Assembly: GCF_016735695.1 (NCBI RefSeq)
Contig: NZ_JAERQD010000007.1
Coordinates: forward strand, 1-64,000
Reading direction: 5' to 3'
Origin: Microvirga zambiensis WSM3693
Lineage (GTDB): Bacteria; Pseudomonadota; Alphaproteobacteria; Rhizobiales; Beijerinckiaceae
DNA length: 64,000 nt
Made by a program: the position numbers and the translations under genes. This document shows, in pieces, positions 45,518 through 54,318 of the stretch. The notes below the pieces were generated by a model, which ran no database searches, had not been told where the DNA came from, and was given only the letters and a program-made list of their open reading frames with translations. How positions within the stretch are numbered: the stretch's first letter is position 1; every line of letters begins with the position of its first letter.

Positions 45518-45978
45518 GGGTTTGGGTGCTTCCTTCGTTGCCGGTCGGCTACATTCGGGAAGGCCGGACAAGCCTCCCTCCCACGTCATCACCGGCCTCG
45601 TGCCGGTGATCTCGACCCGAAAAGCACGGCGCTTCACCGTATCGGGATGGCCGGCACAAGACCGGCCATGACGTGAGAGCGTGTCATCCCCGGCGGCCGT
45701 AAGGCCGGGAAGGGGATCCACCCGCACGCGAGGCGCTGATAGTTTCCCACCCCCTCCGCTGTGCTCCGTCCGGAGACGGACCCACCTACGTCATGGCCGC
45801 ACTTGTTGCGGCCACCCACGCCTTGAGGATCCGCCACGCTGCAGAAGACGTGGGTCCCCGGGACAAGCCTGGGGATGACGGCGGAAGGTGTCATCCCCCT
45901 GGCGTGGGACTGGTATCGAAGAACACCCGCCGTGCAATAGGTTCATATCTAGTAGAATGCCCGCCGAATGTGACCGCC
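45518..45978. repeat. Dense cluster of intergenic palindromic repeats
   Basis: 461 bases with no gene. Holds the GGCCGG type (gtcatcaccggcc...ggtgat, then atggccggcac...gccggccat) at 45582-45676, the ccccggcggcc / ggccggga...ggatccac type at 45681-45729, and further cgtcatggccgc...gcggcca and ccccgggacaagcctgggg palindromes to about 45900. Confidence 0.8.
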
Positions 45979-47979
45979 TTATGCAAACTCCATGATCACC
46001 GCATCGACGGCGAGGCTGTCGCCCTCCTTGGCGTGGATCTTGGAGATGGTGCCGTCGCGCTCGGCGCGCAGCACGTTCTCCATCTTCATCGCCTCGACGA
46101 TGCAGAGCGGCTCGCCGGCCTTGATGTCCTGCCCGACCGAGACGCTGATCGCCTTCACCAGTCCCGGCATCGGGCAGAGCAACTGCTTGCCCGTATCCGC
46201 CTCAAGCCGCTCCGGCATCAGGGCGGCGAGTTCCGCCTCGCGCCGGGTATAGACCCGCACCTCGGCCGCGGCGCCGGCATGGGCGAGCACGACGCCATTG
46301 AGGATCGGCCGCACCTGGACCGCGACCTCCTCGCCGCCCACGCTTCCGGTCCAGACCGGCTCGCCCGGCCGCCAATCCGAGACGATGGGCCAGGACTGGC
46401 CGCCGATCACGACGGCAAAGCCGCCCTCGATGTCCTCGATCACGACCTCATGACGCTCCTTGCCCAGCAGCACCACGCGCTCGCGCTCGAAGCGCAGGCT
46501 CGAAGCCTGGCGCATCTGGCCGGAAATGTGGCGCTTGCGCTCGTTGAGCAGGTGGTCGATGGCGGCGCCCACCGCTGCCATGAGAAGGGCAACCTCGCCT
46601 TCTGGTGCCGGCGCATGGAAGCCGTGCGGGAACTCCTCGGCGATGAAGCCGGTGGAGAGCTTGCCCGACTGCCAGCGGGGATGCTGCATCAGGGCGGAGA
46701 GGAACGGGATGTTGTGCCGGATGCCGTCGATGGCGAAGGCGTCGAGCGCCGTCGCCTGGGCTTGAATGGCCTGCAGGCGGGTCGGGGCGTGGGTGACCAG
46801 CTTGGCGATCATCGGATCGTAATAGATCGAGATCTCGCCGCCCTCGTAGACGCCGGTGTCGTTGCGCACCGTGACGCCGTCCTGCGCGCCTTCCTGCGGC
46901 GGGCGGTAGGTGACGAGGCGCCCCGTGGACGGCAGGAAGTTGCGTACCGGATCCTCGGCATAGATGCGGCTTTCCACCGACCAGCCGTTCAATATCACAT
47001 CCGACTGAGACATCCGCAGCTTCTCGCCGGCGGCCACGCGGATCATCTCCTCGACGAGGTCGATACCGGTGATCATCTCGGTCACCGGATGCTCCACCTG
47101 CAGGCGGGTGTTCATCTCGAGGAAGTAGAACGACTTGTCCTGGCCGGCCACGAACTCCACCGTCCCGGCGGAATCGTAAGCAACGGCCTTGGCGAGCGCG
47201 ACCGCCTGCTCGCCCATCAGCTTGCGGGTGGCCTCGTCGAGCAACGGCGACGGCGCCTCCTCGATGACCTTCTGATTGCGGCGCTGGATCGAGCATTCGC
47301 GCTCGCCGAGATAGATCACGTTGCCGTGCTTGTCGCCGAGCACCTGGATCTCGATGTGGCGCGGGTCGGTGATGAATTTTTCCACGAAGACCCGGTCGTC
47401 GCCGAAGGAGGAAGCCGCCTCCGACTTGGCGCGGGCGAAACCCTCGGCGACCTCGTCGGCGGAGTACGCGACGCGCATGCCCTTGCCGCCGCCGCCGGCG
47501 GAGGCCTTGATCATCACCGGATAGCCGATCTCGTCGGCAATGGTCACCGCCTGCTCCGGCCCCTCGATCACGCCGAGATAGCCCGGCACGGTCGAGACTT
47601 TTGCCGCGGCGGCCGCCTTCTTCGACTCGATCTTGTCGCCCATGGCGGCGATGGCGCCAGGATTGGGGCCGATGAAGACGATGCCGGCCTCGGCCAGCGC
47701 CTTCGGGAAGGCCTCGCGCTCGGACAGGAAGCCGTAGCCGGGATGGACGGCCTGGGCGCCGGTGGCCTTGCAGGCCTCGATGATCTTCTCGATCACGAGA
47801 TAGGATTGGGCGGCCGCCGCCGGGCCGATATGGACGGCCTCGTCGGCCATCTCCACGTGAAGGGCATCCCGGTCGGCATCGGAATAGACGGCCACCGTCT
47901 TGATGCCCATGCGCCGGGCGGTCTTGATGACCCGGCACGCGATCTCGCCCCGGTTCGCAATCAGGATCTTGTCGAACAT
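45979..47979 (-). CDS. pccA: Propionyl-CoA carboxylase alpha subunit (biotin carboxylase + biotin carrier)
   Basis: 666 aa. Biotin carboxylase domain to about 450 (KILIANRGEIACRV, ATP-grasp KASAGGGGKGMR, RRNQKVIEEAPSP), then a BT region and a C-terminal biotin carrier with the biotinyl lysine K632 in VEAMKMENV. Length and domain order match propionyl-CoA carboxylase alpha of alphaproteobacteria. pccB lies 6.3 kb away on the same strand. It could also serve MccB, but sequence favours propionyl-CoA. GAGGT precedes the ATG. Confidence 0.93.
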   Translation of the reverse strand: MFDKILIANRGEIACRVIKTARRMGIKTVAVYSDADRDALHVEMADEAVHIGPAAAAQSYLVIEKIIEACKATGAQAVHPGYGFLSEREAFPKALAEAGIVFIGPNPGAIAAMGDKIESKKAAAAAKVSTVPGYLGVIEGPEQAVTIADEIGYPVMIKASAGGGGKGMRVAYSADEVAEGFARAKSEAASSFGDDRVFVEKFITDPRHIEIQVLGDKHGNVIYLGERECSIQRRNQKVIEEAPSPLLDEATRKLMGEQAVALAKAVAYDSAGTVEFVAGQDKSFYFLEMNTRLQVEHPVTEMITGIDLVEEMIRVAAGEKLRMSQSDVILNGWSVESRIYAEDPVRNFLPSTGRLVTYRPPQEGAQDGVTVRNDTGVYEGGEISIYYDPMIAKLVTHAPTRLQAIQAQATALDAFAIDGIRHNIPFLSALMQHPRWQSGKLSTGFIAEEFPHGFHAPAPEGEVALLMAAVGAAIDHLLNERKRHISGQMRQASSLRFERERVVLLGKERHEVVIEDIEGGFAVVIGGQSWPIVSDWRPGEPVWTGSVGGEEVAVQVRPILNGVVLAHAGAAAEVRVYTRREAELAALMPERLEADTGKQLLCPMPGLVKAISVSVGQDIKAGEPLCIVEAMKMENVLRAERDGTISKIHAKEGDSLAVDAVIMEFA

Positions 47980-48317
47980 GAACCTCGAACGCTCCACCCA
48001 AACAAATTAAGCCCCACCTCCGTTACTGCACATCGGTGCCTTGGGGAAGCGGGGCTTGTTTCAGCAATTAGCGTTAGGCGCGTCTAAGTCCGTCGGGACT
48101 TCACCATACAGCCCTCATCCTGAGAGTCTGGCTCGAAAAGGGTTCCTGCTCCTAAGCCCTCATCCTGAGGGCCGCCGCAGGCGGCGTCTCGAAGGACGAG
48201 GGCGTCTCCAGAGATCACTGGATCCTCCTTCGAGACGCAGCTTCGCTGCTCCTCAGGATGAGGTGAGAGATTGATGAGCCAGCCTCTCAGGATGAGGGTT
48301 CAGGGATATGCAGGTTG
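47980..48317. repeat. CTCATCCTGAGG-type intergenic repeat, copy 2
   Basis: 338 bases without a gene. From 48113: ccctcatcctgag, a second ccctcatcctgagg at 48157, gcgtctcgaaggacg and cttcgagacgcag stem arms, then cctcaggatgagg and a final ctctcaggatgaggg at about 48298. It looks like one full copy plus partial copies, so insertions or recombination have occurred. Confidence 0.8.
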
Positions 48318-48728
48318 TTATGCAGCCATCTGGGACAGCCGCGCCTGCTGACGGCCGCGCATGATGAAATCGAGCAGCGCCACGTCCACATGGCCGGCCT
48401 CGTCGAGGATCGCGTAGGCGATGCTCATGGCGTTCGGCGACGGGCCGCTGACGTCCAGAACGGTGGCGAGCCAGAACGCATCGTCGTTGCTGACGACCCC
48501 GTGGGGCAGCCGCTTCCAGACGACGAATTCGACGACGAGCTTCGTCAGAACGCAGCCCCAGCTCTCAGTACCGCTCGCAACGCGGTCGAGCGCCAGGAGG
48601 GATTCGACCTCGAGGCGGCTGGTAATGCCGCAATCCATGATCTGCTGAAGTGTTTCCACGTCATCATCCGACACGTGCTGCGTATCGGTGATCCTGTCGA
48701 TGAAATCGCGAAGCTGTTCCTTCATCAT
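48318..48728 (-). CDS. Hypothetical protein, predicted helical
   Basis: 136 aa. No signal peptide or membrane helix. Alternating helical segments (QLRDFIDRITDTQHVSDDDVETLQQIM, VLTKLVVEFVVWKRLPHG, AISIAYAILDEAGHVDVALLDFIMRG). I do not recognise a family. GGGAG precedes a double ATG start. It stands alone between repeats. Confidence 0.7.
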   Translation of the reverse strand: MMKEQLRDFIDRITDTQHVSDDDVETLQQIMDCGITSRLEVESLLALDRVASGTESWGCVLTKLVVEFVVWKRLPHGVVSNDDAFWLATVLDVSGPSPNAMSIAYAILDEAGHVDVALLDFIMRGRQQARLSQMAA

Positions 48729-49047
48729 CCGTTTGACTCCCGCCGGCTTTTCTTTGGCTTACTGCCGGTTGTCCGCTTGTCTGGAAGGAACTTTCACATG
48801 GATGCCAGGGCTAAACCGTTAACGCGAAATGCTGAATCGCCGTTGAGGTTAAGCCTTGCTGAGAGACTTTGGTTGCTGGATTCTTGCCGTTCCAGATTCT
48901 TCAGCAATCACGAGCCTTTGCCGACGCGGACGCGGCCGGCTTTGCAATCACGCAAGGTCGCCCTTTCCGCACTTCACCGACCATCAATGGTACATATCTC
49001 CCTGCCAAGCGACGCAAATCCGCGTCAGCCCGTTAAGGAACACTCCC
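48729..49047. other. Intergenic region upstream of the dioxygenase gene
   Basis: 319 bases between divergent genes. No gene, repeat copy or clear promoter boxes recognised; a longer open frame upstream of 49048 has no coding support. Confidence 0.4.
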
Positions 49048-49977
49048 ATGCGGCACCACGGTATCCATCACGTCACCGCCATCGCAGGCCCCGCCCGCCG
49101 CAACCTTGATTTCTACACCCGCGTGCTCGGCCTGCGACTGGTCAAGAAGACCGTCAATTTCGACGATCCCGGCACCTATCACCTCTATTTCGGCGACAGC
49201 CTCGGCCAGCCCGGCTCGATCCTGACCTTCTTCCCGTGGGAGCATGTCGCACCCGGAAGAAACGGCATCGGCTCGACGCAGGAGACGTCGTTCCGGGTGC
49301 CTGAGGCCTCTCTCGGCTACTGGACGCACCGGTTCATCGAGCAGGGCGTCGAGCATGGCAACGTGGAGAAGCGCTTCGGGCAGAGCGTGCTGACCTTCAA
49401 GGATCCGCACGGCACCACCCTCGCGCTCGTGGGCACGCCGAATGCGGAGAGCGAGCCTGCCTGGACGGCCGGTGACATCCCGTCGGAGCATGCCATCCGC
49501 GGCCTGGAGGGTGTCACGCTGCTGGTCGAGAACGGCGAGCGCACGGCTAAGATCCTGACCGACGTCTTCGGCTTCCGTGAGACGGCTCGCGAGGGATCCT
49601 TGATCCGCTACAAGACGGATGCTCTCATCGGCGGCACGGTCGACATCCGCAGCGCCGGCGGCTTCCTGCCAGGACGCATGGGCGGCGGCTCCGTCCATCA
49701 CGTGGCCTTCCGCGCCAAGGACGATGCCGATCAGGCCGAGATGGTGAAGAAGCTCGCGGAGAAGCACGGCATCGAGACCACGGAGCAGAAGGACCGCAAC
49801 TACTTCCGGTCCGTCTATTTCCGGGAGCCGGGCGGCATCCTCTTCGAGATCGCCACGGACGAGCCGGGCTTTGCCGCGGACGAGCCTCAGGACAGCCTGG
49901 GCGCCGCGCTGAAGCTCCCGGCCTTCCTGGAGGCTCGGCGCAGCGAGATCGAGGCGCACCTGCCTGAGTTGGCCTAG
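49048..49977 (+). CDS. Glyoxalase-superfamily ring-cleaving dioxygenase, MhqO-like
   Basis: 309 aa, two vicinal-oxygen-chelate modules. Likely Fe(II) ligands are histidines in GIHHVTAIAG and SVHHVAFRA and the glutamate in ILFEIATDEPGF. The segment LGLRLVKKTVNFDDPGTYHLYFGD is the hallmark of the MhqA/MhqO (hydroquinone dioxygenase-like) group, which confers quinone resistance in Bacillus. Clusters with an MhqD-like esterase. AAGGAA precedes the ATG. Confidence 0.9.
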   Translation: MRHHGIHHVTAIAGPARRNLDFYTRVLGLRLVKKTVNFDDPGTYHLYFGDSLGQPGSILTFFPWEHVAPGRNGIGSTQETSFRVPEASLGYWTHRFIEQGVEHGNVEKRFGQSVLTFKDPHGTTLALVGTPNAESEPAWTAGDIPSEHAIRGLEGVTLLVENGERTAKILTDVFGFRETAREGSLIRYKTDALIGGTVDIRSAGGFLPGRMGGGSVHHVAFRAKDDADQAEMVKKLAEKHGIETTEQKDRNYFRSVYFREPGGILFEIATDEPGFAADEPQDSLGAALKLPAFLEARRSEIEAHLPELA

Positions 49978-49984
49978 CCGAAAA

Positions 49985-50167
49985 CCCTCTCCCCACGCAA
50001 GTCGGGTGTTCCCGACTTGCGCTATTGAAGTGGATCTCGGCAACAGCCGAGATCCATCGGAGAGGGTGACCTGCGAAGCAGGTCGGGAGAGGGGCGGGCT
50101 TCGCTCGATCACTTCCCCTCTCCCGGCTCACTCCGTTCGCCACCCTCTCCCGCTCCGGGGAGAGGGA
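49985..50167. repeat. CCCTCTCCC-type intergenic repeat
   Basis: Composite of hairpins: ccctctcccc at the left, aagtcgggtgttcccgactt, gatctcggcaacagccgagatc, acctgcgaagcaggt, and ccctctcccg...ccggggagaggg to the right. It separates the dioxygenase and hydrolase genes. Confidence 0.75.
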
Positions 50168-50180
50168 GAAAGAGAAAGTC

Positions 50181-50798
50181 ATGACCGAACTGTCCTTCAT
50201 CCACCGCTTTGAGCCTGCCACGGATCCGAAGCGTCCGCCGCTTCTGCTGCTCCACGGCACCGGCGGCGACGAGAACGATCTCTTGGGTCTCGGCCGCACC
50301 ATCTCCCCCGGCTCTGCCCTGCTCTCCCCGCGCGGCAAGATCCTGGAGAACGGCATGCCGCGCTTCTTCCGCCGTCTGGCCGAGGGCGTGTTCGACGAGG
50401 AGGACGTGAAGTTCCGCGCGAACGAGCTTGCCGACTTCGTCGCCGAGGCGCGCAAGGCCTACGGGCTCGAGGCGCCTGTCGCGGTCGGCTTCTCCAACGG
50501 TGCCAACATCGCCGCCGCGATGCTGATGCTGCGTCCCGAGGCGCTGTCCGGCGCCGCGCTGCTCCGGGCGATGGTGCCCCTGTCGAACGCGCCGCGGGCG
50601 GATCTCACGGGCAAGCGGGTGCTGATGACTTCGGGTGCAATGGACCCGATCATCCCGTCCGACAACGCGAAGCGTCTCGCAGCATCGCTGTCGGCCGCCG
50701 GTGCCGAGGTCCAGCACGAGACGCTCCCGACAGGCCACAACCTGTCGCAGACGGATCTGCAGCTTCTCGTAAAATGGTTTGAGCAGTCTCGCAAATAA
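50181..50798 (+). CDS. Alpha/beta hydrolase (carboxylesterase), MhqD-like
   Basis: 205 aa. Phospholipase/carboxylesterase family: HGTGGDENDLL oxyanion motif, nucleophile S105 in GFSNGAN, acid D155 (SGAMDPIIP) and H186 (LPTGHNLSQ). It pairs with the MhqO-like dioxygenase upstream, as mhqD pairs with mhqO in Firmicutes. No ribosome site is needed beyond the purine-rich repeat end (GGGAGAAAGAGAAAG) just before the ATG. Confidence 0.9.
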   Translation: MTELSFIHRFEPATDPKRPPLLLLHGTGGDENDLLGLGRTISPGSALLSPRGKILENGMPRFFRRLAEGVFDEEDVKFRANELADFVAEARKAYGLEAPVAVGFSNGANIAAAMLMLRPEALSGAALLRAMVPLSNAPRADLTGKRVLMTSGAMDPIIPSDNAKRLAASLSAAGAEVQHETLPTGHNLSQTDLQLLVKWFEQSRK

Positions 50799-50818
50799 GC
50801 GGCTTCAACTAACACAAA

Positions 50819-50921
50819 CCTCATCCTGAGGAGGCCGCAGAGCGGCCGTCTCGAAGGAGGTTCCAGTGCGCTCTGGATCCTCCTTCGAGACGCAGACTTT
50901 GTCTGCTCCTCAGGATGAGGG
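50819..50921. repeat. CTCATCCTGAGG-type intergenic repeat, copy 3
   Basis: cctcatcctgagg at 50819 to cctcaggatgaggg at 50921 with gccgtctcgaaggagg ... cctccttcgagacgc inside. It covers the last codons and stop of the cysteine-synthase-like gene. Confidence 0.85.
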
Positions 50922-52013
50922 CAAAGTTTGCGACAGCTCGGGTTTAAAAACACCCGTCTCGAAAAACCGCTCCATCGCCTCTTCCGCCGGCTTGATGTCG
51001 ATGCCGCGCGCGCCAAGCCACGCATCATCGAAATGCGTGCTGCGGTAGCGCTCGCCGGAATCGCAGAGCAGCGTCACGACGGAGCCCTGCTCGCCGTTCT
51101 TCACCATCTCGCCGACGATCTGGGCGACGGCCCAGAGATTGGTGCCCGTGGAGCCGCCACAGGAGCGCCCGATGCGCCGGGAGAGAACCCTTGCGGCGGC
51201 GATGCTCGCCGCGTCCGGCACCGCATAGGCACGATCGATCAGCTCCGGCACGAAGGACGGCTCGCAGCGGGGGCGGCCGATCCCCTCGACCACCGAAGGC
51301 GGCCCTGAGACGCTGCAGACGCTCCGGTCCGCCAGATAACGGTGGAAGATCGAGGCCTCCGGGTCGGCGAGGCACAGCCGCGTCGGCAGGCGGCGATAGC
51401 GGATATAGCGGCCGAGGGTCGCCGAAGTGCCGCCGGTCCCCGCCCCCACCACGATCCAGCTCGGCACCGGATGCTCCTCGCGGGTCATCTGGCTGAAGAT
51501 GGATTCGGCGATGTTGTTGTTGCCGCGCCAGTCGGTCGCCCTCTCGGCATAGGTGAACTGGTCCATGTAATGGCCACCCAACTCATCGGCGAGCCGAGCG
51601 CTCTCGGCATACATCTCGGCCGGACTGTCCACGAAATGATTCTCGCCGCCATAGAAGGCGATCTGCGCGATCTTCTCGGCGGAGGTCGAGCGCGGCATCA
51701 CGGCGATGAAGCGCAAGCCCAGCATCCGGGCGAAATAGGCCTCCGACACGGCCGTCGAGCCGCTCGAGGCCTCGACGATGGTGGTCTCCGATCCGATCCA
51801 GCCGTTGCAGAGCCCATAGAGAAAGAGCGACCGCGCCAGCCGGTGCTTGAGGCTGCCCGAGGGATGGGTCGATTCATCCTTGAGGTAGAGCTCGACGCCG
51901 GGCGCCGCCGGGAGCGGCACCCGCAGAAGATGCGTATCCGAGGAACGGTTGAAATCCGCCTCGATGGTCTGGATGGCGGCGGCAACCCAGGAGCGATCGC
52001 ATGGGATGGTCAT
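50910..52013 (-). CDS. PLP-dependent cysteine synthase-fold enzyme, possibly cysteine desulphhydrase (Cds1-like)
   Basis: 367 aa. Fold type II PLP enzyme: lysine K56 in [11 protein letters not shown] forms the Schiff base, [18 protein letters not shown] is the substrate loop and [18 protein letters not shown] binds the PLP phosphate. It is longer than cysteine synthase, and the N-terminal region ([14 protein letters not shown]) and [16 protein letters not shown] match the group that includes L-cysteine desulphhydrase. Whether it makes or breaks cysteine is unresolved. The final Pro-Ser-Ser and the stop come from a dispersed repeat. Confidence 0.87.
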   Translation of the reverse strand: MTIPCDRSWVAAAIQTIEADFNRSSDTHLLRVPLPAAPGVELYLKDESTHPSGSLKHRLARSLFLYGLCNGWIGSETTIVEASSGSTAVSEAYFARMLGLRFIAVMPRSTSAEKIAQIAFYGGENHFVDSPAEMYAESARLADELGGHYMDQFTYAERATDWRGNNNIAESIFSQMTREEHPVPSWIVVGAGTGGTSATLGRYIRYRRLPTRLCLADPEASIFHRYLADRSVCSVSGPPSVVEGIGRPRCEPSFVPELIDRAYAVPDAASIAAARVLSRRIGRSCGGSTGTNLWAVAQIVGEMVKNGEQGSVVTLLCDSGERYRSTHFDDAWLGARGIDIKPAEEAMERFFETGVFKPELSQTLPSS

Positions 52014-52156
52014 GGCGGGCCTCGATCAGGCATCTGAACGCTAGTCATAGAGACGCTTTCAGGCCGAGAAATATTCGGAGCAACGCCTTATCGGGGTAGG
52101 CCGCGCAACGCAATGGCGTGCCGGGCTGTCTATCGTCCGTGCGAAAAGGGCCGATC

Positions 52157-53002
52157 TTACGGCTGTGCGGCAACCGTGGCGGCCATGCCGGGTGCGATCT
52201 CGGACACCGCCATCGGGTAGTGCAGGCCGTCGGCGATGAGCTGCGCCAGGCAATCGTAGCCGCGATCGCCCATATGGAACCCGTCGCTCGACAGCATGGA
52301 GCCCAGGATGTCCGCCGAGCGCTCGCTCCAGGCTTTCATCAGCTTGTAGCGAGAGAACACCGGCACCTGCTCCGTAGCGGCGGTCGCGCCGACGAGGCTT
52401 ACGAACCGCTCGTAGCGGCCCAAATCCTTGATTGCCGGATAATATTGCTGGTCGACGAGAATGACCTCGACGCCGAGCGCCTGCGCCGCATCGATGCCCT
52501 GCCGCAGAAGGGTCGAGAAACCGGCTTCGTCGCCGCCCTTCACCGCATCGTTCGTGCCGACCTGCCAGATGACGAGGTCCGGCTTCTTGGCCTTCAGGGC
52601 CGCTTCGAGGCGCCCGATGGTCTCGATGATCGTCTCGCCGCCCTTGCCCGCATTCTCGACTGTGACGGGCCCTTTCCACGCCTGGATGAGGTTGGCCTGG
52701 AGCTGGGCCGGATAGGAAAAGGCCGGGGAAGACGCGCCGATCCCTTCCGTCGAAGAGGAACCGATGGCGAGAATCCGCACCGGTTCATGGCGCCGGAGCT
52801 TGGACGCGATGGCCTCCAGCTTCACGGGAGACGAGAAGATCGGCTTGGACCCGTGGCAGACGGCGTCCTGCGCGTTCGCAGACCCGCCAATGCCCACGAG
52901 GAAAATGGATGCTATTGCGGCAGTTGCCCGGACGATACCGACACGAGGCCAGATTTTCCGACTCGCTCCGATCGGGGAGCGGTCGAGCCTTTCTTTTTCC
53001 AT
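52157..53002 (-). CDS. Periplasmic SGNH/GDSL hydrolase
   Basis: 281 aa. A basic start, a hydrophobic segment (about 25-40) and ANAQ indicate export. Catalytic blocks: GSSSTEG (nucleophile serine), NAGKGGETI, GTNDAV and DGFHMGDRGYD with the Asp-His pair. Acts on an ester in the periplasm or lipid-linked saccharide. Its first 91 bases overlap the end of opgC on the same strand, so the two are probably coupled. Confidence 0.88.
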   Translation of the reverse strand: MEKERLDRSPIGASRKIWPRVGIVRATAAIASIFLVGIGGSANAQDAVCHGSKPIFSSPVKLEAIASKLRRHEPVRILAIGSSSTEGIGASSPAFSYPAQLQANLIQAWKGPVTVENAGKGGETIIETIGRLEAALKAKKPDLVIWQVGTNDAVKGGDEAGFSTLLRQGIDAAQALGVEVILVDQQYYPAIKDLGRYERFVSLVGATAATEQVPVFSRYKLMKAWSERSADILGSMLSSDGFHMGDRGYDCLAQLIADGLHYPMAVSEIAPGMAATVAAQP

Positions 53003-54081
53003 TCGAGATATCGCGCCAGCAGGAGGAGTCCGAGGATACCGAACACCGTGAATACCATACCGACGATATGCGGACTAGCGGAGGACTTCACCGCGGCGAG
53101 CGTCATTGTGACCTCCCCGAGCGCGCTCAGGATGGATCCGGCGGCAAAGACCGGCAGGGAATAGCGCCCCAGGCGCATCATCTCGGCGCCGAGGGTGGTC
53201 CCCTGCAGGACATGCCCCAGGCGGATCTGCGTCACCACATAGGCGAGTGCCAGGAAGTGGATCAGGCGGCCGAGGCCGAGATCGCTCTTCACGAGGTCGA
53301 CATTATTGAAGGCGCCCCAGAGCAGGTTCGGCGCCAGGCCGAACCCGTTCATCATCGTGACGAAGGAAGCGAACAGAAGGGCCAAGGAACCGATGAAGGC
53401 CGGGCGCCAGTAAGGGACGCTCTTCATCTGCGAGAACAATGCGCCGGTAAAAATGCCGAGCGTGAACAGAAGCTGCCAGGCGAAGGGGTTGAAGAACCAC
53501 CGTCCCGGCTCGGGCCAGCTTGGCAGGGCCAGCACATCGGCTCGGGCGAGCAGATAAACCGCTACGGAGACCACAGCCGCCAGTGCCACATGAATGCGCA
53601 GCAGGATCAAGGCCAGGGGCGCCCAGAGCATGAGAGCGATGTAGAGGGGCAGGATGTTGAAATAGCCGAGCTGATGCCCGAGCAGAAGAACGCCCGTCAC
53701 GCCGCGTGCCGTATCCTCGAACACCGCGCTGCGGCCATGGGCCTCGATCATCATGATGTCGTCGCTGAGCACGTAGCCCACGGAGAACAGCGCCACGGCC
53801 GCGCCGGTCATGATCAGGTGCATGCGATAGAGTTCGAGCGAACGCCGGAAGCACCGCCTGATGATATCGAGGATGCCGCGCTGATGCAGCTTCGGATAAT
53901 AGACGAGCGCAACCGAGAGGCCGGAGATGAAGACGAAGGCTTCCGCCGCATCGGAAAAGCCGTAATTGCGCGGCGTCAGATGTTCGAGAATGTTGCCCGG
54001 AACGTGATTCACGAAAATGATGACGAGGACCAGCCCTCGCCAAAAATCGATCACGGTGTTGCGGCCTTCCGAGGCGTGCAT
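52912..54081 (-). CDS. opgC: OpgC, succinyltransferase of osmoregulated periplasmic glucans
   Basis: 389 aa with about ten membrane helices. The N-terminus (RNTVIDFWRGLVLVIIFVNHVPGN) with the conserved RG and H of acyltransferase-3-like OpgC, and PRNYGFSDAAEAFVFISGLSVALVY, identify the family. It would transfer succinyl groups to periplasmic glucans. The ATG at 54081 is preferred over a TTG two codons earlier for a GAGGG site. A coupled SGNH hydrolase follows. Confidence 0.9.
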   Translation of the reverse strand: MHASEGRNTVIDFWRGLVLVIIFVNHVPGNILEHLTPRNYGFSDAAEAFVFISGLSVALVYYPKLHQRGILDIIRRCFRRSLELYRMHLIMTGAAVALFSVGYVLSDDIMMIEAHGRSAVFEDTARGVTGVLLLGHQLGYFNILPLYIALMLWAPLALILLRIHVALAAVVSVAVYLLARADVLALPSWPEPGRWFFNPFAWQLLFTLGIFTGALFSQMKSVPYWRPAFIGSLALLFASFVTMMNGFGLAPNLLWGAFNNVDLVKSDLGLGRLIHFLALAYVVTQIRLGHVLQGTTLGAEMMRLGRYSLPVFAAGSILSALGEVTMTLAAVKSSASPHIVGMVFTVFGILGLLLLARYLEWKKKGSTAPRSERVGKSGLVSVSSGQLPQ

Positions 54082-54318
54082 TCCCAACCCTCGCAGTTTT
54101 TTGGATGACGGCAGAACGCCTGAAAGCGGCGGCAGATCCGAGAATCGTCATCAACTCTTCGAGACGGATTCGGCGCTTAAGCTCGGTATTTCAGATCGGC
54201 CAAGCTGAGGCAAGCGTGACAGAGCAGCGCGTGCCCGAATGGGCACACGCTGCGGTCATGTCGGTCGACGAGAATTCCGGAGGTGTTAAGGCGGCGTAAT
54301 TCGCCGTTCTTCAATCAG

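Noticed and set aside
45793-48087. 764-codon plus-strand open frame
   Set aside because: Antisense to pccA and composed of repeat DNA at its start; His/Asp/Leu-rich translation typical of a shadow frame.
43114-50921. Repeated CTCATCCTGAGG blocks considered as a CRISPR array
   Set aside because: Copies are kilobases apart, palindromic and not separated by spacers of even length; no cas gene is present.
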